Program-made: the position numbers and the translations under genes
Shown here: positions 48,205 to 60,285 of the stretch, in pieces
How positions within the stretch are numbered: the first letter of the stretch is position 1
How the letters are laid out: the number at the start of each line of letters is the position of its first letter
Notes under the pieces: model-generated
What the model saw: only the letters and a program-made list of their open reading frames with translations
The model's database searches: none
What the model was told of the DNA's origin: nothing
NCBI GenBank assembly: GCA_038503035.1
Contig: JAVSML010001164.1
Coordinates: 558,001 to 622,000 of the forward strand
Origin: Crocodylus rhombifer
Lineage: Eukaryota > Chordata > Crocodylia > Crocodylidae
Reading direction: 5' to 3'
DNA length: 64,000 bases

Positions 48205-48234
48205 TATTTATTTATTTATTTATTTTTTTATTTA
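48205..48234. repeat. (TTTA)n microsatellite
   Basis: TATTTATTTATTTATTTATT followed by TTTTTTATTTA. It is simple sequence. Confidence 0.9.
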
Positions 48235-48918
48235 GCATTTGTGGGTCTAGCAAGGTGACGCTAGGATTTACCAAAACCAGAAAATTCAATCTTCTTAACT
48301 CCCACGCAAAATAAAGGCCTGGCCATCGGCTTTCACCTGGAATCATTGGTGAATTCTTTTTTTAATCAGTCCACCTTAAATTAAGTTAAACTTAAAGAAA
48401 AAAAACCTTAAAAATAAAATTTTATGAACTGGCAGCAAATCCTACTAGCTTCAGCCCCCACCCAGAATTTGTGAGATCAATACATTCCTTTGCTGAGCAC
48501 TCTTACTTCGCAATTCTTTCCCACTTGCAGGCCATGTGTCTGGACACAGAAGAAAGAAAACTCATAAAGAGAAAAGGCACATAGCATCAATTTGGAAAAA
48601 AATGTCAGAGCAGAATATCTAGATGAATGATAAATGGATCATCTCCTTGAGTAACTTGGTCCTCTCTCCACCAGTACAAATGTGAGCTGCCTTTTTACCA
48701 CAGTTAGGTTTTTGTTTTTTGTTTTTTACTGTGATACTTGATGCAAGAAGTTCGGGATATCTCAGTTTAATTGCCACTGTAGCTCAATCGGTTTGAGAAG
48801 AGATGCTGGCTGATACCTATGTATGAAGTCTCAGAATATGATTGGGGGTGGATGGAATTTCTTCACATTAACAGATTCACAACCTGCATTTAAATCTCTC
48901 CAAAAGATTTGCTGCTTC

Positions 48919-49437
48919 TATGGCCGTGTCCCCGTGAGCAGTAATGTGTGGTTTGTGGCATCTCAAAGACTTTTGAGGCACTGCAAAACATATATGGCAC
49001 ATGTATGTTCACTGCTCTGCATATTTGCAGTGCAGGCGCAAAATTAGATACCAGGAAACCCCGGTATCTAAAAAAAAAAAAAAAAAAGAATAATAATGCA
49101 TGCGTGCACACAATAAAAAAAGAAGCATGGTGCAAGTGACAGCAGTATGTGCTGTCCAAACTGGAGCTTGGCTGGCAGAGTCATGCTTCGGCTGCTGGCC
49201 AGGCTCTGCATGCCTGGATCGTTGCTGCTGCAGCCCCAGGAGCTCCCTAGGACCCCAGATAAGGCTGCTGGGGCCAGCCCAGGTGCTAGCTCCAGCCACC
49301 TCTACCCTACCTGGGGCAATTTGTTGCGTGCCACAGTGTGAATGCAAGGGTGCTCCCCAGAGTCAAGTAGCAGTGGCACAAAGATGTGCCACTGTTATTT
49401 GTCTCTGGGGAAACGTATGTGGGGACACACCCCATGA
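48919..49437. mobile_element. Possible DNA-transposon MITE with GC-rich core and A-run
   Basis: The left end GGCCGTGTCCCCGTGAGCAG and the reverse of the right end (GTGTGTCCCCACATACG) are partly similar. Blocks GTTTGTGGCATCTC and CAGTGGCACAAAGATG have mirrored counterparts. An A-run lies at 49071-49087. Ends are imprecise and no duplication was found. Confidence 0.35.
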
Positions 49438-50178
49438 TGCCCACACAAAGTAAACTACAACCCACTTGTACAGGCATGCCTGGCTGTGTATATGTACACA
49501 TGATTTCTTCCCAGCCCATTCTGTTTCCTCCATTTTTGTGGCTTCAACTGTGAACTGCATGGAGCAGGGTCCATTTCCATGTTTTATTTTGTATGGAGTC
49601 ATGTCCGTTCTTGCCCTTTAGAATCTAGAAAACAAAGCAAAACTTTATCTCCATCATCTGTTTGGAGGATGGAACATCTCTAATCTTCAACAAGATCTTG
49701 AACTCAGTTCTCTTCTAAAAGAATCATAGAAAATGAGGGTTCAAAGGGACCCAAGGAGGTCACATCTAGTCCAACCCCCTGTTCAAAGCAGGACCATCTC
49801 CAGCTAGATCATCCCGGCCAAAGCTTTGTCTAGCCAGGTCTTAAAAACCTCCAAGGATGGAGCTTCCATTACCTCCCTGGTTAACCTGTTCCAGTGCTTT
49901 ACTACCCTCCAAGTGAGAAAATTCTTCCTAATATCTAACCTAAACTTCCCTTGTTGCAACTTGAGACAGTTGCTCCTCATTCTGTCATCTGCCACCATTG
50001 AAAACAGTCCAACTCCATCCTTTTTTGAACCCCCCTTCAGGTAGTTGAAGGCTGGTATTAAATTGCCTCTGTTTTCTCTTCTCCAGACTAAATAAACTCA
50101 GTTCTCCCCGCCTTTCCTCAAAAGTCATACCCCCACCCCCTTTGCCAATTTTGTTGTCCTCCCATGGCCTCTCTCCAA

Positions 50179-50721
50179 TTAGTCTACATCCTTTCTGTAC
50201 TTGGGGGCCCAAAACTGAACACAGGACTCCAGATGTGGCCTCTCCAGTGCTGAATAGAGGGGAATAATCACTTCCCTTGACCTACTGACAACAGTCCTAG
50301 CAATGCAACCCAGTATACTGTTAACCTTCTTGGGTACAAGGGCACATTGCTGGCTCATATTCAGCTTATTGTCCACTGCGACCCCCAGGTCCTTTTCTTT
50401 AGAGCTCCTGCCCAGCCAGTTGGGCCCCAGCCTGTATTGGTGCATGGGATTGATCTGTCCTAAGTGCAGGACTTTGCCTTTGACCTTGTTGAACCTCATG
50501 AGATTCCTTTTCACCCAGTCCTCCAATTTGTCCAGGTTACTCTGAATCCTATCCCTACCCTCCAGTGTATCTACTACTCCCCCCAGCTTGGTGCCATCTG
50601 TCAATTTGCTGAAGGTGCACTCTGTGCCATCTTCCAGGTTGTTGATTAAACTAATGAACAAAACTGGCCCCAGGACCAACCCCTGGGGCACTCCACTTGA
50701 TACCAGCTGCCAACTAGACAC
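50179..50721 (-). pseudogene. CR1 RT palm/thumb fragment with a lost catalytic FADD
   Basis: The 180-codon frame starts with the motif B region (SGVPQGLVLGPVLF), then INNLEDGTECTFSKLTDGTK, where active CR1 copies have FADDTK. FADD has become LTDG, removing a catalytic aspartate. After this come KLGGVVDT, RIQSNLDKLEDWVKRNLMRF, DLGVAVDNKLNMSQQC and SALERPHLESCVQFWAPKYR. Confidence 0.88.
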
Positions 50722-50799
50722 AGAGCCATTGATTACTACCCTCTGAGCCTGATGTCCCAGCTACTTTTCTATCCACCTTACAGTCCATTCATCCAGCCC

Positions 50800-51069
50800 C
50801 TACTTCCTTAGCTTGCGTGGAAGAATGCTGTGGGTGACTGTATCAAAAGCCTTGCTAAAGTCAAGGTATACCACATCCACCAGTCTCCCCACATCCACAG
50901 AGCCAGTCACCTTGTCATAAAAGGCAATCAGGTTAGTCAGGCATGACTTGTCCTTGGTGAATCCATGTTGACTGTTCCTAATCACCTTCTCCTTCAAGTG
51001 CTTTGAGATGGATTCCTTGATGTTCTTCATGATTTTTCCAGGGTGAGGCGAGGCTGACTGGTCTGTCAT
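50800..51069 (-). pseudogene. CR1 RT fragment with motif A
   Basis: The 89-codon frame contains NSQHGFTKDKSCLTNLIAFY, DKVTGSVDVG and VVYLDFSKAFDTVTHSIL. The AFD of motif A is intact. It joins downstream to the 50179-50721 fragment in another frame. Confidence 0.88.
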
Positions 51070-51601
51070 TCCCTGGATTCTCCTTTTTCCCTTTCTTAAA
51101 TATGGGCACTATGTTTGCCCTTTGCCAATCATTTAGGACCTCTCCCAATCACTATGAGTTTTCAAAGATGATGGCCAGTGGCTCTGCATTCCCTTAGCCA
51201 ACTCCTTCAGCACCCATGGACTTTTGTATGTCTAGCTTTTCTAAATAATCCATAACTTGTTCTTTCACCACTGCTGGCTGCTCACCTCCTCCCCAGACTG
51301 CTACCTTGTGCAGTAGGCTGGGAGCTGACTTTGCCTGTGAAGACTGAGATGAAAAAGGCATCGTACATCAGCCTTTTCTGGATCCTCTGTCACTAGCTTG
51401 CCTCCCCTATTTAGTAAGGAGCCAACACTTTCCCTGATCCTCCTCTTATTACTGGCACACTTATAGAAACCCTTCTTGTTACCCTTCACTTCCCTTGCTA
51501 GCTGCAACTCCAGTTGCACTTTGGCTTTCCTGACTTCATCTCTGCATGCCCAAGCAATACTCTAATACACCTCCCTAGTTGCTTGTCCAAGTTATCACTT
51601 C

Positions 51602-52426
51602 TTATAAGCTTCCATTTTTGTGCTTTAGCTTACTGAAGAGTTCCCTGCTAAGCCAAACTGGTCTTCTGCCATACTTGCTAGTCTTCCTGTGCATCGGGAT
51701 TATTTGTTCCTGCACTCTCAGTAAGGTTTCTTTGCAGTACACCCAGCTGTCCTGGACTCCTCTCCTCATCAGTCTGGTTTCCCAGGGGTTCCTACCCATG
51801 AGTTCCCTGGGTGAGTCAAAGTCTGCTTTTCTGAAGTCCAGGTTCCTTATTCTGCTGTTCTTCATCCTTCCTTTCCTCAGGATCCTGAACTCTATCACCT
51901 CATGGTCACTGCTGCCCAAGTTGCCATCCACTATTACATTCCCTTCCAATTCTTCCCTGTTTGTGAACAGCAGGTCAAGCAGAGCATGGCCCCTAGTTCG
52001 TTGCTCTAGCACTTGCCCCAGTAAGTTGTCCCCAGCACTCTCCAAAGCCTGTGCACTGCTGTGTTGCCCTCCCAGCAGATGTCAGGGTGATTGAAGTCCC
52101 CCATAAGAACCAGGGCTTGTGACTGGGGAAACTTTCACTAGCTGTTTTGAAGAAGGCCTCATCTACCACTTCCTTCTGATTTGGTGGTCTGTAGCAGACT
52201 TGCACCACAACATCACTCTTGTTGTTCTCCCCTCTGACCCTAGCCCAGAGACTTCCAATAGGCCTATCTCCAGTTTTATACTGGAGGTCTGAGCAATCAT
52301 ATGGCATAAAGTGCATACTTTTACATGAAGTGCAACTCCTCCTCTGTTATTCCAATCATGTCCTAGTTCTGTGACCGTGCAAGGACTTCTAATTCTTCCT
52401 TGTTTCCCAGGTTCTGTGTATTTCAT
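51602..52426 (-). pseudogene. CR1 endonuclease domain, frameshifted
   Basis: Three overlapping frames cover the apurinic-like endonuclease. NNRGGVALHVK is near 52340. PIGSLWARVRG, CYRPPNQKEVVDEAFF is at about 52265-52160, where the usual GDFN block is damaged (WGTSITLT). TRGHALLDLLFTNREELEGN, then GSSDHEVIEFRIL, is at about 52010-51895, with the catalytic SDH motif kept. After it come the CR1 linker residues IRNLDFRKADF and NPWETRLMRRGVQDSW. Confidence 0.88.
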
Positions 52427-52860
52427 GTGCAGGTACCCGTTTCCTTTCTCAAGAAGTATGAGAATACCTCCCTGGTTGCCCCCTCCTGCTTGATATTCCT
52501 TTAGGTCACCTGCTTCTCCACTTACCTCAGGGCTTTGGTCTCCATCCCCGAGAGAACCTAGTTTAAAGCCCTCCTAACTAAGTTAGCAAGCCTGTCTGTG
52601 AAGTGGGTCTTCCCTCTCTTCATCAGGTGGATCCTATCTTTTCCTAGCAATACTTTTTGGAACATCATCCCATGGTCAAAGAAGCCAAAGCCCTGCTGGC
52701 AACACCACCTGTGCAGCCAGGTATTAATCTGCAGGATGTGTTTGATCCTCCCTGGGGCCCTTTCCCCTGACTGGAAGGATCAAAGACAGCATGACCTGCA
52801 GGGGTTTGCCTTCTCTTCCCTTATGCTGAAAGGGAATTTGTGACTGGAGAAGTTTGCTTT

Positions 52861-54418
52861 TTTTGTTCAGAGCAAAAACCACCAAGTTTGTGGGATGCAT
52901 ATAATAAACACTTGTCATTTTACTAGGTCTATGGCACAGTGTGGCACTCTTACCGGAGACTGGGAAACATGCCAGTAATCATTCAAAAGGTCTGAGTGGT
53001 GTGCATGAAAATTGTTCAAGAAAGTTAATTCTAATTGGTATCACCACATACTCTCTCTCCAATGACAACCTGACCTTCTCTCTGCAAGCCAGTAGAGAGT
53101 CTTGTGGGACCAAGTAGCTGTTGAGGAAAATTGGATTTAAATTACAAACATGTTCAATGTCTACTTATACGTATCACAAAGGAAAAAAAATCAGTAGAAA
53201 TTAGCACAATAGTTTTATGCAGCAGAAAAAGGAAGTTTTTTGTTGGAAATGAAGCATCAATTGAGCTACAGAATTTTACGTCCAGATAAGCAAACCCTTC
53301 AGGGTTTGTGTGTAATGTTTCTTTGTTATATTAATGTACTTCATATAGGTCTGATACATGAACTGCTTGAAGATGTGCTAATTGCAGCAGCTCATTTATC
53401 TACCCCAAAATAATATTCTGCGCCAGAAGATTGCATATTAAAGGGGCATTCCCAAAGTAGTTAGAGAATCAGATTAAGTAGGCCACCCACACAGACTAAG
53501 ACCATAATGTGGATGATATAGTACTTATAGGGAGCTGGGAGTCACTGAAGCCCTCTTTAATGTTTTTAATTCATTTTTATATAGCTTCTTCTTATACCTC
53601 CTGCATGTTGACGACATTAGCAGCCTCCAACAGGGGCAGGACTGTGGGATATTTTCAGAATATGATGATTCACTGGTATGAATTAACTCGATTATATAGA
53701 GTGAAAACCAAATCCTGATCCCATTAATGTCAATGGAAAAAATCCCACTGACTTTAGTGGGCCTGAAATTTTGATTCCAATGAGGTAATTTGGCTTAGGA
53801 ATTTCTTTTTATAAATATTTGAAATAGCCCAGAGATGATTTCAGTACCTTTTAAATTAAAAATAAAACATCCTTTTATGAGTTTCAGGAACCCTTGAATA
53901 TACACGTACTTTCTTAAAATCAGTGGAGAACTTCCCTCTCTTTCAGAATTTGTTCATTACTTTCCCTCTTTCAATTCTGCATAAAGCTAAGTAACCACCA
54001 TGTGTATTCACAGTTCCTTCCAAGTAAACTGCTTAATCATATTATGGGTGACCACATGGAAAAAAAAATTAGCATTGCATGTAATGAAGCTGTCAATGAT
54101 GTCATACAGTGGATGAATACCAAAAAATCAATACAAGTTGTTCTGCTTGTCAGCATTCAGGAAACAATTGTGTTAAAACTTGGCAGCAAAAACTTAAAAT
54201 ATAGACAGAAATAAATTGAATTGTAAAGCTATTAATTTCCCTGTCTTACATAGATTTGATTTAGCCAGAACAGGTTTTCACCAACCAGATTTGTAACTAT
54301 AGTTAGGGGAATTATTGAATAGGTACACATAGCGCTTTGCAGAGTAACGGCAAAGTGGGCAAGGCTGGATTTCGTTAAAGAACCTGTAACATAGACTTTC
54401 ACTAGAAGCAACAGTTCA
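52861..54418. other. Intergenic, with one hairpin-like amniote repeat
   Basis: About 53713-53765 has AATCCTGATCCCATTAATGT followed by CAATGG and CCCACTGACTTTAGTGGG. This is a short inverted block that recurs in amniote genomes. The rest shows no gene or repeat I can name. Confidence 0.45.
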
Positions 54419-55388
54419 TGTGGTGGGCCAGTAGGGGGTGCTTCCTGCATTGAGCCACCCACCTCACTGCACCCGATCACCTTCCAGGCTTCAAGTGCCT
54501 CCCTGGGGGCACCTCACGTCTGGCTGACCCCCTTCCTGGAGCACACCCGATAGCCTGAGGATAAAAACCGCCACTATCCAGGGCTGGGCTTGATTCTGGC
54601 TCTGCGTCCCCTGGGTAACACAGGCCTAGTAGCCCTGGAGGGTACTCGACTCACTTCAACCACTTGGAGGTGCATCCCTCAGTCGGAAGCACATGTAGTG
54701 GTCTACCTTAGTCAGCCGAACCAAGGGGACCCCAAAGCATAATCTAGACCCACTCCCAATAAGTCTCCCATGCTAGGTACAAAGGAGAACTTTATTGGTT
54801 ACAAGGGGTAGGGTTGGAATAGGGTACAGGATCGAGCAATATCAGAGAAATCCCATAGAGCAAACTGGCATGGCTGGGTATCCTTAGATCATGCATCTGA
54901 GTTACTGCAAGCTATATATCTAGTTAGATCTCTGGTAGCTTACTCACAAGTATCATCCAGAAGCAGGTGGAGATTCCCTCTGGAGGCAGGCAGTTCCTTG
55001 ATCATGAGTTTTGAGAGAGAGAGAGACCAAGTTTCAGCTGGTTCAGCTCTTCTCTCTCTCTGAGTCTTCCTCATGGCTGCTGCTTCCTTCTCCTGGGCAG
55101 TCCTTAACTTGTATATCCCTTATGACCTCATTTACCTGGTCCAATGGAGGCCAGCACCTGTTGGTTGTCAGCCAACCAATTTGAAATGCATCACTAGTTG
55201 CTGGGCAGACTGGCAGTTCCTAGCTCTCCAGGGAGCCCAAGCCCCTCACCCAGGTGTGTGATGCCAGTCATGTAGGCAGAGGGAGCAGCTTTTCCCCCTC
55301 CCTCAGGAATGTATCCAGCTCAGGTTACTTAAAGAGATAGGGTAAAGTATGTACCCTCTGCAGGGCCCATCTTAACCAAATTGTCACA
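54419..55388 (-). mobile_element. Probable solo LTR, about 970 bp
   Basis: On the minus strand it starts TGTGACAATTTGGTTAAGAT at 55388, a typical LTR start. A GGGATATACAAG TATA-like box lies at about 55108-55119. AATAAA is at 54796-54791 (plus TTTATT), leaving a plausible U5 to about 54419, where the end would read CCCACCACA. A (GA)n run lies at 55014-55025. No target duplication was found and no gag/pol lies beside it. ERV versus Gypsy class cannot be decided. Confidence 0.55.
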
Positions 55389-56029
55389 GAGCAGTTTCTG
55401 GGGAGAAGCAGAGGTGGTGGAGTTCTGTCCCCTCCTAAATGTTCACACCAACTTCATTGACAGGGTGAGCTCCTTTACTCCAAGAGCAGCTTGTAAAGCG
55501 GTTCACTCTTCCAAACTGGTGAGGATCAGATGTGGGACAAGCACGTGTTTTAAGAAAAAATTCTCTGGAAAATGTTAGTGATTCTGGATTCTTTCCTTTA
55601 ATGTCCTGCCTCCCCTTTTCTCTAGCCTTGGCTTCACTGCTATTGATTAATAAAAGTACCTTTCAACATGAAAAGGGGAAATGAAATCATATTTGTGTGC
55701 AGTACAGGTAACTGAGAAGAAAGGTAGATCCAAATTGGTCATGGAGGTGCCTGATTCCAGGAAAGTCATCCAAAGAAATGGGGCTAGGTACCTAGGCTCC
55801 GTTTTGGATCAACAGAGGGAATTAGACACCTTCACAGGACATCTAAGATCTCCCTGCAGGGAATGGGGAGATATGTTTCCAAGTCTGGAGAGCATCTGTA
55901 GCCAATAGGAAATACTAATTGCAAGGATGTGTCGGAACTACTGTCAGTCCTTGGCGTTCATGTGCCTGACTCAGGGCCACACGTTATAGAGCTAATTTAG
56001 ACACTCCTCTTCCTTCGGGATGCTTAATA
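55389..56029. other. Intergenic, no gene recognised
   Basis: Short plus-strand ORFs (55381-55578, 55681-55908) have no recognisable motif. Confidence 0.35.
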
Positions 56030-56170
56030 ATCCAGAGGTTAGAGTGCCCACCTGGGAAATAGAAGACCTGGGTTCTAGGCCTTCCTCAGTCAAGAGAATT
56101 CAAACCTACTTCATCTGCCTCTGGGGAGAGTTCTTTAATGGCAAAGCTGTCAAATGGCCTGGGAAAGGGG
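56030..56170 (+). repeat. MIR/tRNA-SINE-like relic
   Basis: CCAGAGGTTAGAGTGCCCAC, then GAAGACCTGGGTTCTAGGCC, matches the MIR 5' half (GGTTAGAGCxC ... GGAGACCTGGGTTCxAxxCC) with an RNA polymerase III B-box-like GGTTCTAGGCC. Confidence 0.65.
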
Positions 56171-56487
56171 GAATCTAATGCCACCCTTCCTGAAGCTGGA
56201 TCACTGCAGAAAGGAAGGCAAGAAGCCTTCTGGTCCTACATAGCTAAAATTAGTGACATCCTAAAAAATGGCCTTTGAATGATACAGTAGGATAATTCAG
56301 CTGAATAAGAGCAAGTACAGTTCAGAGGGCCCCTTCTTCCAGAGAAAATAGCTGGTAGAAGAAAGAGAAAATGAATTAGCCTCAAAGCTTTAAATATGGA
56401 GTCTTGTTTTTTCCGGGTTAGTTCTTCTACACTTTTGTGGACAGACAGGTTGAGATGGGTTTAACCTTTCAAGCAGGTGGTTCCCCT

Positions 56488-56739
56488 GGCCAGGTACAGA
56501 CATTACACTTTTACTGGTATAAATGATCAGAAACTGGTCTATATCTGTAACATCACAGAAGTTTAGCGTACACAGACTGGTTTAAAAATGGTAGAACCTG
56601 CTCTATGATTTGCCCCCCACTCCGCAACCAGAGGGCAAATGTATGTTTTGTTTGCTACCATTGAGCTACGCCTCTCACAGAAAACTATGCAACTTAGATC
56701 AATTCTGCCTTGGGCTTTTTGAATGTCTGTACCTAGCAG
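56488..56739. mobile_element. About 250-bp MITE with GGTACAGACATT termini
   Basis: The left end reads CTGGCCAGGTACAGACATTA and the right end, reversed, reads CTGCTAGGTACAGACATTC. The shared 12-bp core indicates terminal inverted repeats. The interior is non-coding. Superfamily is not assigned. Confidence 0.6.
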
Positions 56740-57703
56740 TATTTGTGGAATATCCTAGTATTACTATGAGCCACTTACTTTGATTTGCTGCTGCTGCGAC
56801 AGTTGAGTGCATTTGCTGTGGAGATGTTCAATGACCCCTTGACATAACTCAGCAGGTTTAGTGACAGTCAAAGGAGGACATAAAAAAAGTAACCTAAAAA
56901 CCGCAGTTTATAAAGGAAGAGCAGATGAGAGAATCAATGAGGTGATTGATGTCATGTGCATAATACTAGCTACAAGCCAACTGCCTCATAGTAAAAGGAG
57001 CTGAATCAGGACCCGGCTATCCCTGCAGATGCATATTGAATATCTCTAGCTGACAGACTACAGTGCAGAATAGCATTTGACATTTTAATATGATTTGCAA
57101 ACAAAGGACCACTTTACAAGTACTTCGTTTGAGCTCAAACAAAAGCATTAGTAAGTGGGACTCTCACTTGCAGGAATGATTAATGGGGTTTGTTTTGGCT
57201 CCTGCTTTCTATCCACACTGGCTCCATTTTGATGTCTAGACCTTATGCTCTGTGTTAGAGTCATGTTGCTTCTAAAAGGTTTCTATGTGCATTTAAAAGC
57301 AGATTTCATACAATATATCAACTAATGCTTCCCATTATTTTATTGCATAGTGAGAAGCATAGACACTTGCATTAAACGAGTATGATACTTAGCAGTTATA
57401 TCTTCCAAGTGCTTTGCAAGCAGTGAAGAAGAGTCTGTCTACATGGGGAAGCTATTGTGAAGTAAAATGAGATGTGATTTTAAAGCACTAGAAGTATCTC
57501 ACACTAGCTCCTTTCATGTATGCTTTTATTCCCATTGCATTACCTAAACTGCTTCCAAAGTGCTGAATAAGTGTTCATTCATGGGGCTAGAGTCCTATAT
57601 CAGGCAGCTCCCAAAAGGTGATCTGGGCTAATTACTAGTCTAGCCAGTCATTTAGATTTTGTCTGCACACAACTCTGATTTAAGGAAAACTTCACTTTGG
57701 CTG

Positions 57704-57831
57704 CTTGTACATGCCATGGAGATTTAATTGGGTTTAATTCTCCCTAAATTAAAACAGTGGGTTTTTAAAAACACCGCTTCAATTTAGGGAGAATTAAGCT
57801 GAACTAACCCCCATGGTGTGTACACAATGGT
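57704..57831. mobile_element. Foldback MITE with about 50-bp arms
   Basis: The left arm has TTGTACATGCCATGGAGATT and TTAATTCTCCCTAAATTAAAA. The complement of the right arm has TTGTGTACACACCATGGGGG and TTAATTCTCCCTAAATTGAA. The 16-bp block TAATTCTCCCTAAATT pairs perfectly. It may be the left part of a larger composite, since GTACAC-type blocks recur at about 58367-58432. Confidence 0.75.
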
Positions 57832-58440
57832 GAACCTTTCCTGCCTCTTTGGTGAGCTGCCAGCAGGCTGAGTGGTCCCTGAGCTGCGCGGGGGTGCCCT
57901 CAGGCGGCACCTGCCTGCTGGCACCCAACTCGGATGGTCCCGGGGGGCACTGCAGATGCAGAGGGAAGCACTGACCTCCAGCCCCCCACCCACTTGCAAC
58001 CATGGAGGGAAGCATTGGGCCTCTGCACAGCTCAGGTAGGCAGGCAGGCTCTGGGGAGAAAAAGAAAAAAACAAAGATCAGGCTTGCTGCTTTTTTTTTT
58101 TAATTCAGTGGAGCCTGCCTGCTTGGGCTACCACCGAATCCCACAGCCCCTGACCTGTGCGGGGCCCACCAAGTCCCGACCATGTTGGCTTCCAGCCCTC
58201 ATGCACTATTGCACTTTGTTAGGTAGCAAACTAAAATACCTCAGAGGTGTTTTATCCTGCTACGTACCAAAATCATTGAAAGGGAAATATGCCATCTAAC
58301 GTGCAAACAGAAATGCCATTAAAGTGGTGCAAAAGGACATTTAAGCCACTTTAAAGGCTAATTTTGTGGTGTGTACAAAGGCCCTTTGAAACTGATTTAA
58401 TTCAACTCCTTTGTGGACACATTGTACACATGGACAAGAA
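57832..58440. repeat. GC-rich block and MITE-like right flank
   Basis: 57840-58200 is GC-rich with overlapping ORFs on both strands and resembles the GC-rich hAT-like family in composition only. 58310-58440 has repeated GTGTACAAAG / TTGTACAC and CACTTTAA blocks in inverted order, like the foldback element to the left. Confidence 0.35.
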
Positions 58441-59967
58441 ATAATTGCTCCTGCACAACACTGTTTATTCTCCAGATGGCGAACTGAGGTCTGTTGGAAT
58501 CTGGGCTATGTCCCAAGGCTCATGTAGATTTTAAGCTTCTGTATAGAAGAATGTGATCAAATCCCTTCTCCTCTGCCCTCTGCATTTAAAACACTACTAT
58601 TCATGCTGTGCCTTCCAGCAATGTGGATTGCTAGTTATGAGTTTATCGTTCACAAAATGTACTAGGCATGTAATCTTACATTAGCACCTTTTCTCCTCAA
58701 GCATCCCAGAATACTTACAGACAATGACTTAATCTTCCACTGGAGTGCTGTCACCTCTCAGGTAAAGTATGACAGCTACTTAGCATGGAAGTGCTATATA
58801 GCAGTTTACAGCAGCCAGCACAGAATAACATGCAGAAGTGTTGGTAGATCCCTAAATTAGAATTTTAACAGGAAGTTGTAATAAGTGAACATTTATAGTA
58901 AGGTAGTACACCTCAATGCCTCTTTGTGCTGAGACCTGTATGTAGCTAAATAATTGTTACCCTGGTGGACTTAGGTTGATATACTTGCCTTTGAGAAACT
59001 ACCATAAGATCTTTAATGAGCAGTGGAGTGTTTTACATCTCATCCAAAACATTATCTCCAGTAGGACAACATAAACACATAGCCATACTGAGACGGTCAG
59101 TACTCGCGTGCTCTTCTGTCCTGACTTATCAATTCACAGGAGCAACTAAATGTAGGAAGTCCACTGTCTTTATACTGACCCAGGCTATCTTTGCCTAGCT
59201 TGAGAGGTCTGAGATGATCATAGTGCAGAATGGTAGGGTACATGGTGTAGACAAATTAGATATTTGATTGTATCGGAGATTTTTTTCTCCCCAGCCCTGA
59301 AAGTCAAATAACTTCTATGTAGCTTTTCTTTTAATGGGCACATTTATGGCCATTATCATTTTGTCAACGAGTCAGTCTGAACCAAAAACATAGCTGTATA
59401 ACAATGATAGAAGCCATCAATGCTTCTCTGCTTCTGAACCCAAACAATATGCTTTTTCCTCATAAACATATCCATCTGCAATCTTTTCTTCCCTCCTGTC
59501 TTTGGCACAACAGCCGACCAGCTGCTCTACTGCACGTGGAGAGCATATTATATGACACCAAGCTCATATTCAAATCTTAAGATGACTTACCACTTACAAT
59601 ACATTACACCCCATTGCCTGTTAGTACATCTAAAATATACACTACAATTTGTTGTGTAATTGGGAGACTTCTAATGAAACAAAATTAATAATGAGTTTTC
59701 AGTGGTGGCTTTTATTTCTTATTCCTGTAGTTGTTTTACACTCAAGTCCTCTCTATGCCTAAGTGTCAGTTTATATTGAGAGTGAAGATGCCATCAGCTA
59801 ATCATAACCACTTAAAAGTTGGGATGCGTGACGGTTTTCAGTGAATAGCTAAAGGGTTCTCAGAAAATGGGTTTTTATTTAAGAGCCAAAGACAAATACG
59901 GTCTCCCTGTTTGGGGCTGGGTTTCTAGAACTCTTACTATGAGTTATGTGAATGTGCTGAATGTGCA
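58441..59967. other. Intergenic, no gene recognised
   Basis: AT-rich, no recognisable coding or repeat motif. Confidence 0.35.
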
Positions 59968-60059
59968 TGTCCCAGGGAGCTAGGACGGGACTTACCGGCG
60001 ATAGTAGAGAAACCCGCACGGCGCGTCTGCCGCTTGTTTATACCGACGCGGCCAGAAGA

Positions 60060-60097
60060 TGACGTCATCGCGAGCAGGCGGCCGGCGGGAATAAAAG
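60060..60097 (+). promoter_or_regulatory. LTR promoter: palindromic CRE plus TATA-like box
   Basis: A perfect cAMP-response element TGACGTCA lies at 60060-60067, directly followed by the palindrome TCGCGA (60068-60073). A TATA-like AATAAAAG lies at 60090-60097, 23 bp downstream. This spacing suits a U3 promoter firing to the right. Function is inferred from motifs only. Confidence 0.6.
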
Positions 60098-60150
60098 TGG
60101 CTGCGGAAGAAAGGCAGGGGGAAGTGGAGGAACCAGGACCGGGTCCTGCA

Positions 60151-60285
60151 GCAGGAGGGGCGGAGAGTCCCAGAGTGGGACAGGTGGCAGATTTCCCAAT
60201 AGGAGGGGCAGAGAGCTCCAAAGTGGGGCAGACGGCAGCTTCCCCAGCGAGAGGGGCAGAGAGCCCCAGAGAGGAGCCGCAACCC
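60151..60285 (+). repeat. Three tandem copies of a 48-49-bp unit in the LTR
   Basis: AGGAGGGGCGGAGAGTCCCA (60153), AGGAGGGGCAGAGAGCTCCA (60201) and AGAGGGGCAGAGAGCCCCAG (60251) start successive copies. Each of the first two is followed by AGTGGGxCAGxxGGCAG. The third copy is partial. Such arrays are common in U3 or R regions. Confidence 0.85.

Larger units (their letters stand above)
49722..52860 (-). mobile_element. Near full-length CR1 LINE (about 3.1 kb), decayed
   Basis: This is a minus-strand CR1 of a different subfamily from the 11.5 kb copy. The 3' tail at 49722-49800 reads GAATCATAGAAAATGAGGGT, then GTCCAACCCCCTG. Moving right lie the RT C-terminus (49804-49998, 50179-50721), RT motif A (50800-51069: VVYLDFSKAFDTVTHSIL), the linker (51301-51519: QLELQLAREVKGNKKGFYK) and the endonuclease (51602-52426). 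A 5' region that I recall from avian/turtle CR1 (about 52560-52700) precedes these. Frames shift at least six times, so it is inactive. Confidence 0.92.

Noticed and set aside
48775..48835. tRNA-like stretch with GTAGCTCAATCGGTTTGAGA
   Set aside because: It has an A-box-like start but no acceptor stem pairing or B box, so it is at most a SINE relic.
57784..58299. Overlapping ORFs in the GC-rich block at 57.8-58.3 kb
   Set aside because: Both strands are open in several frames next to a foldback MITE, so repeat composition explains it.
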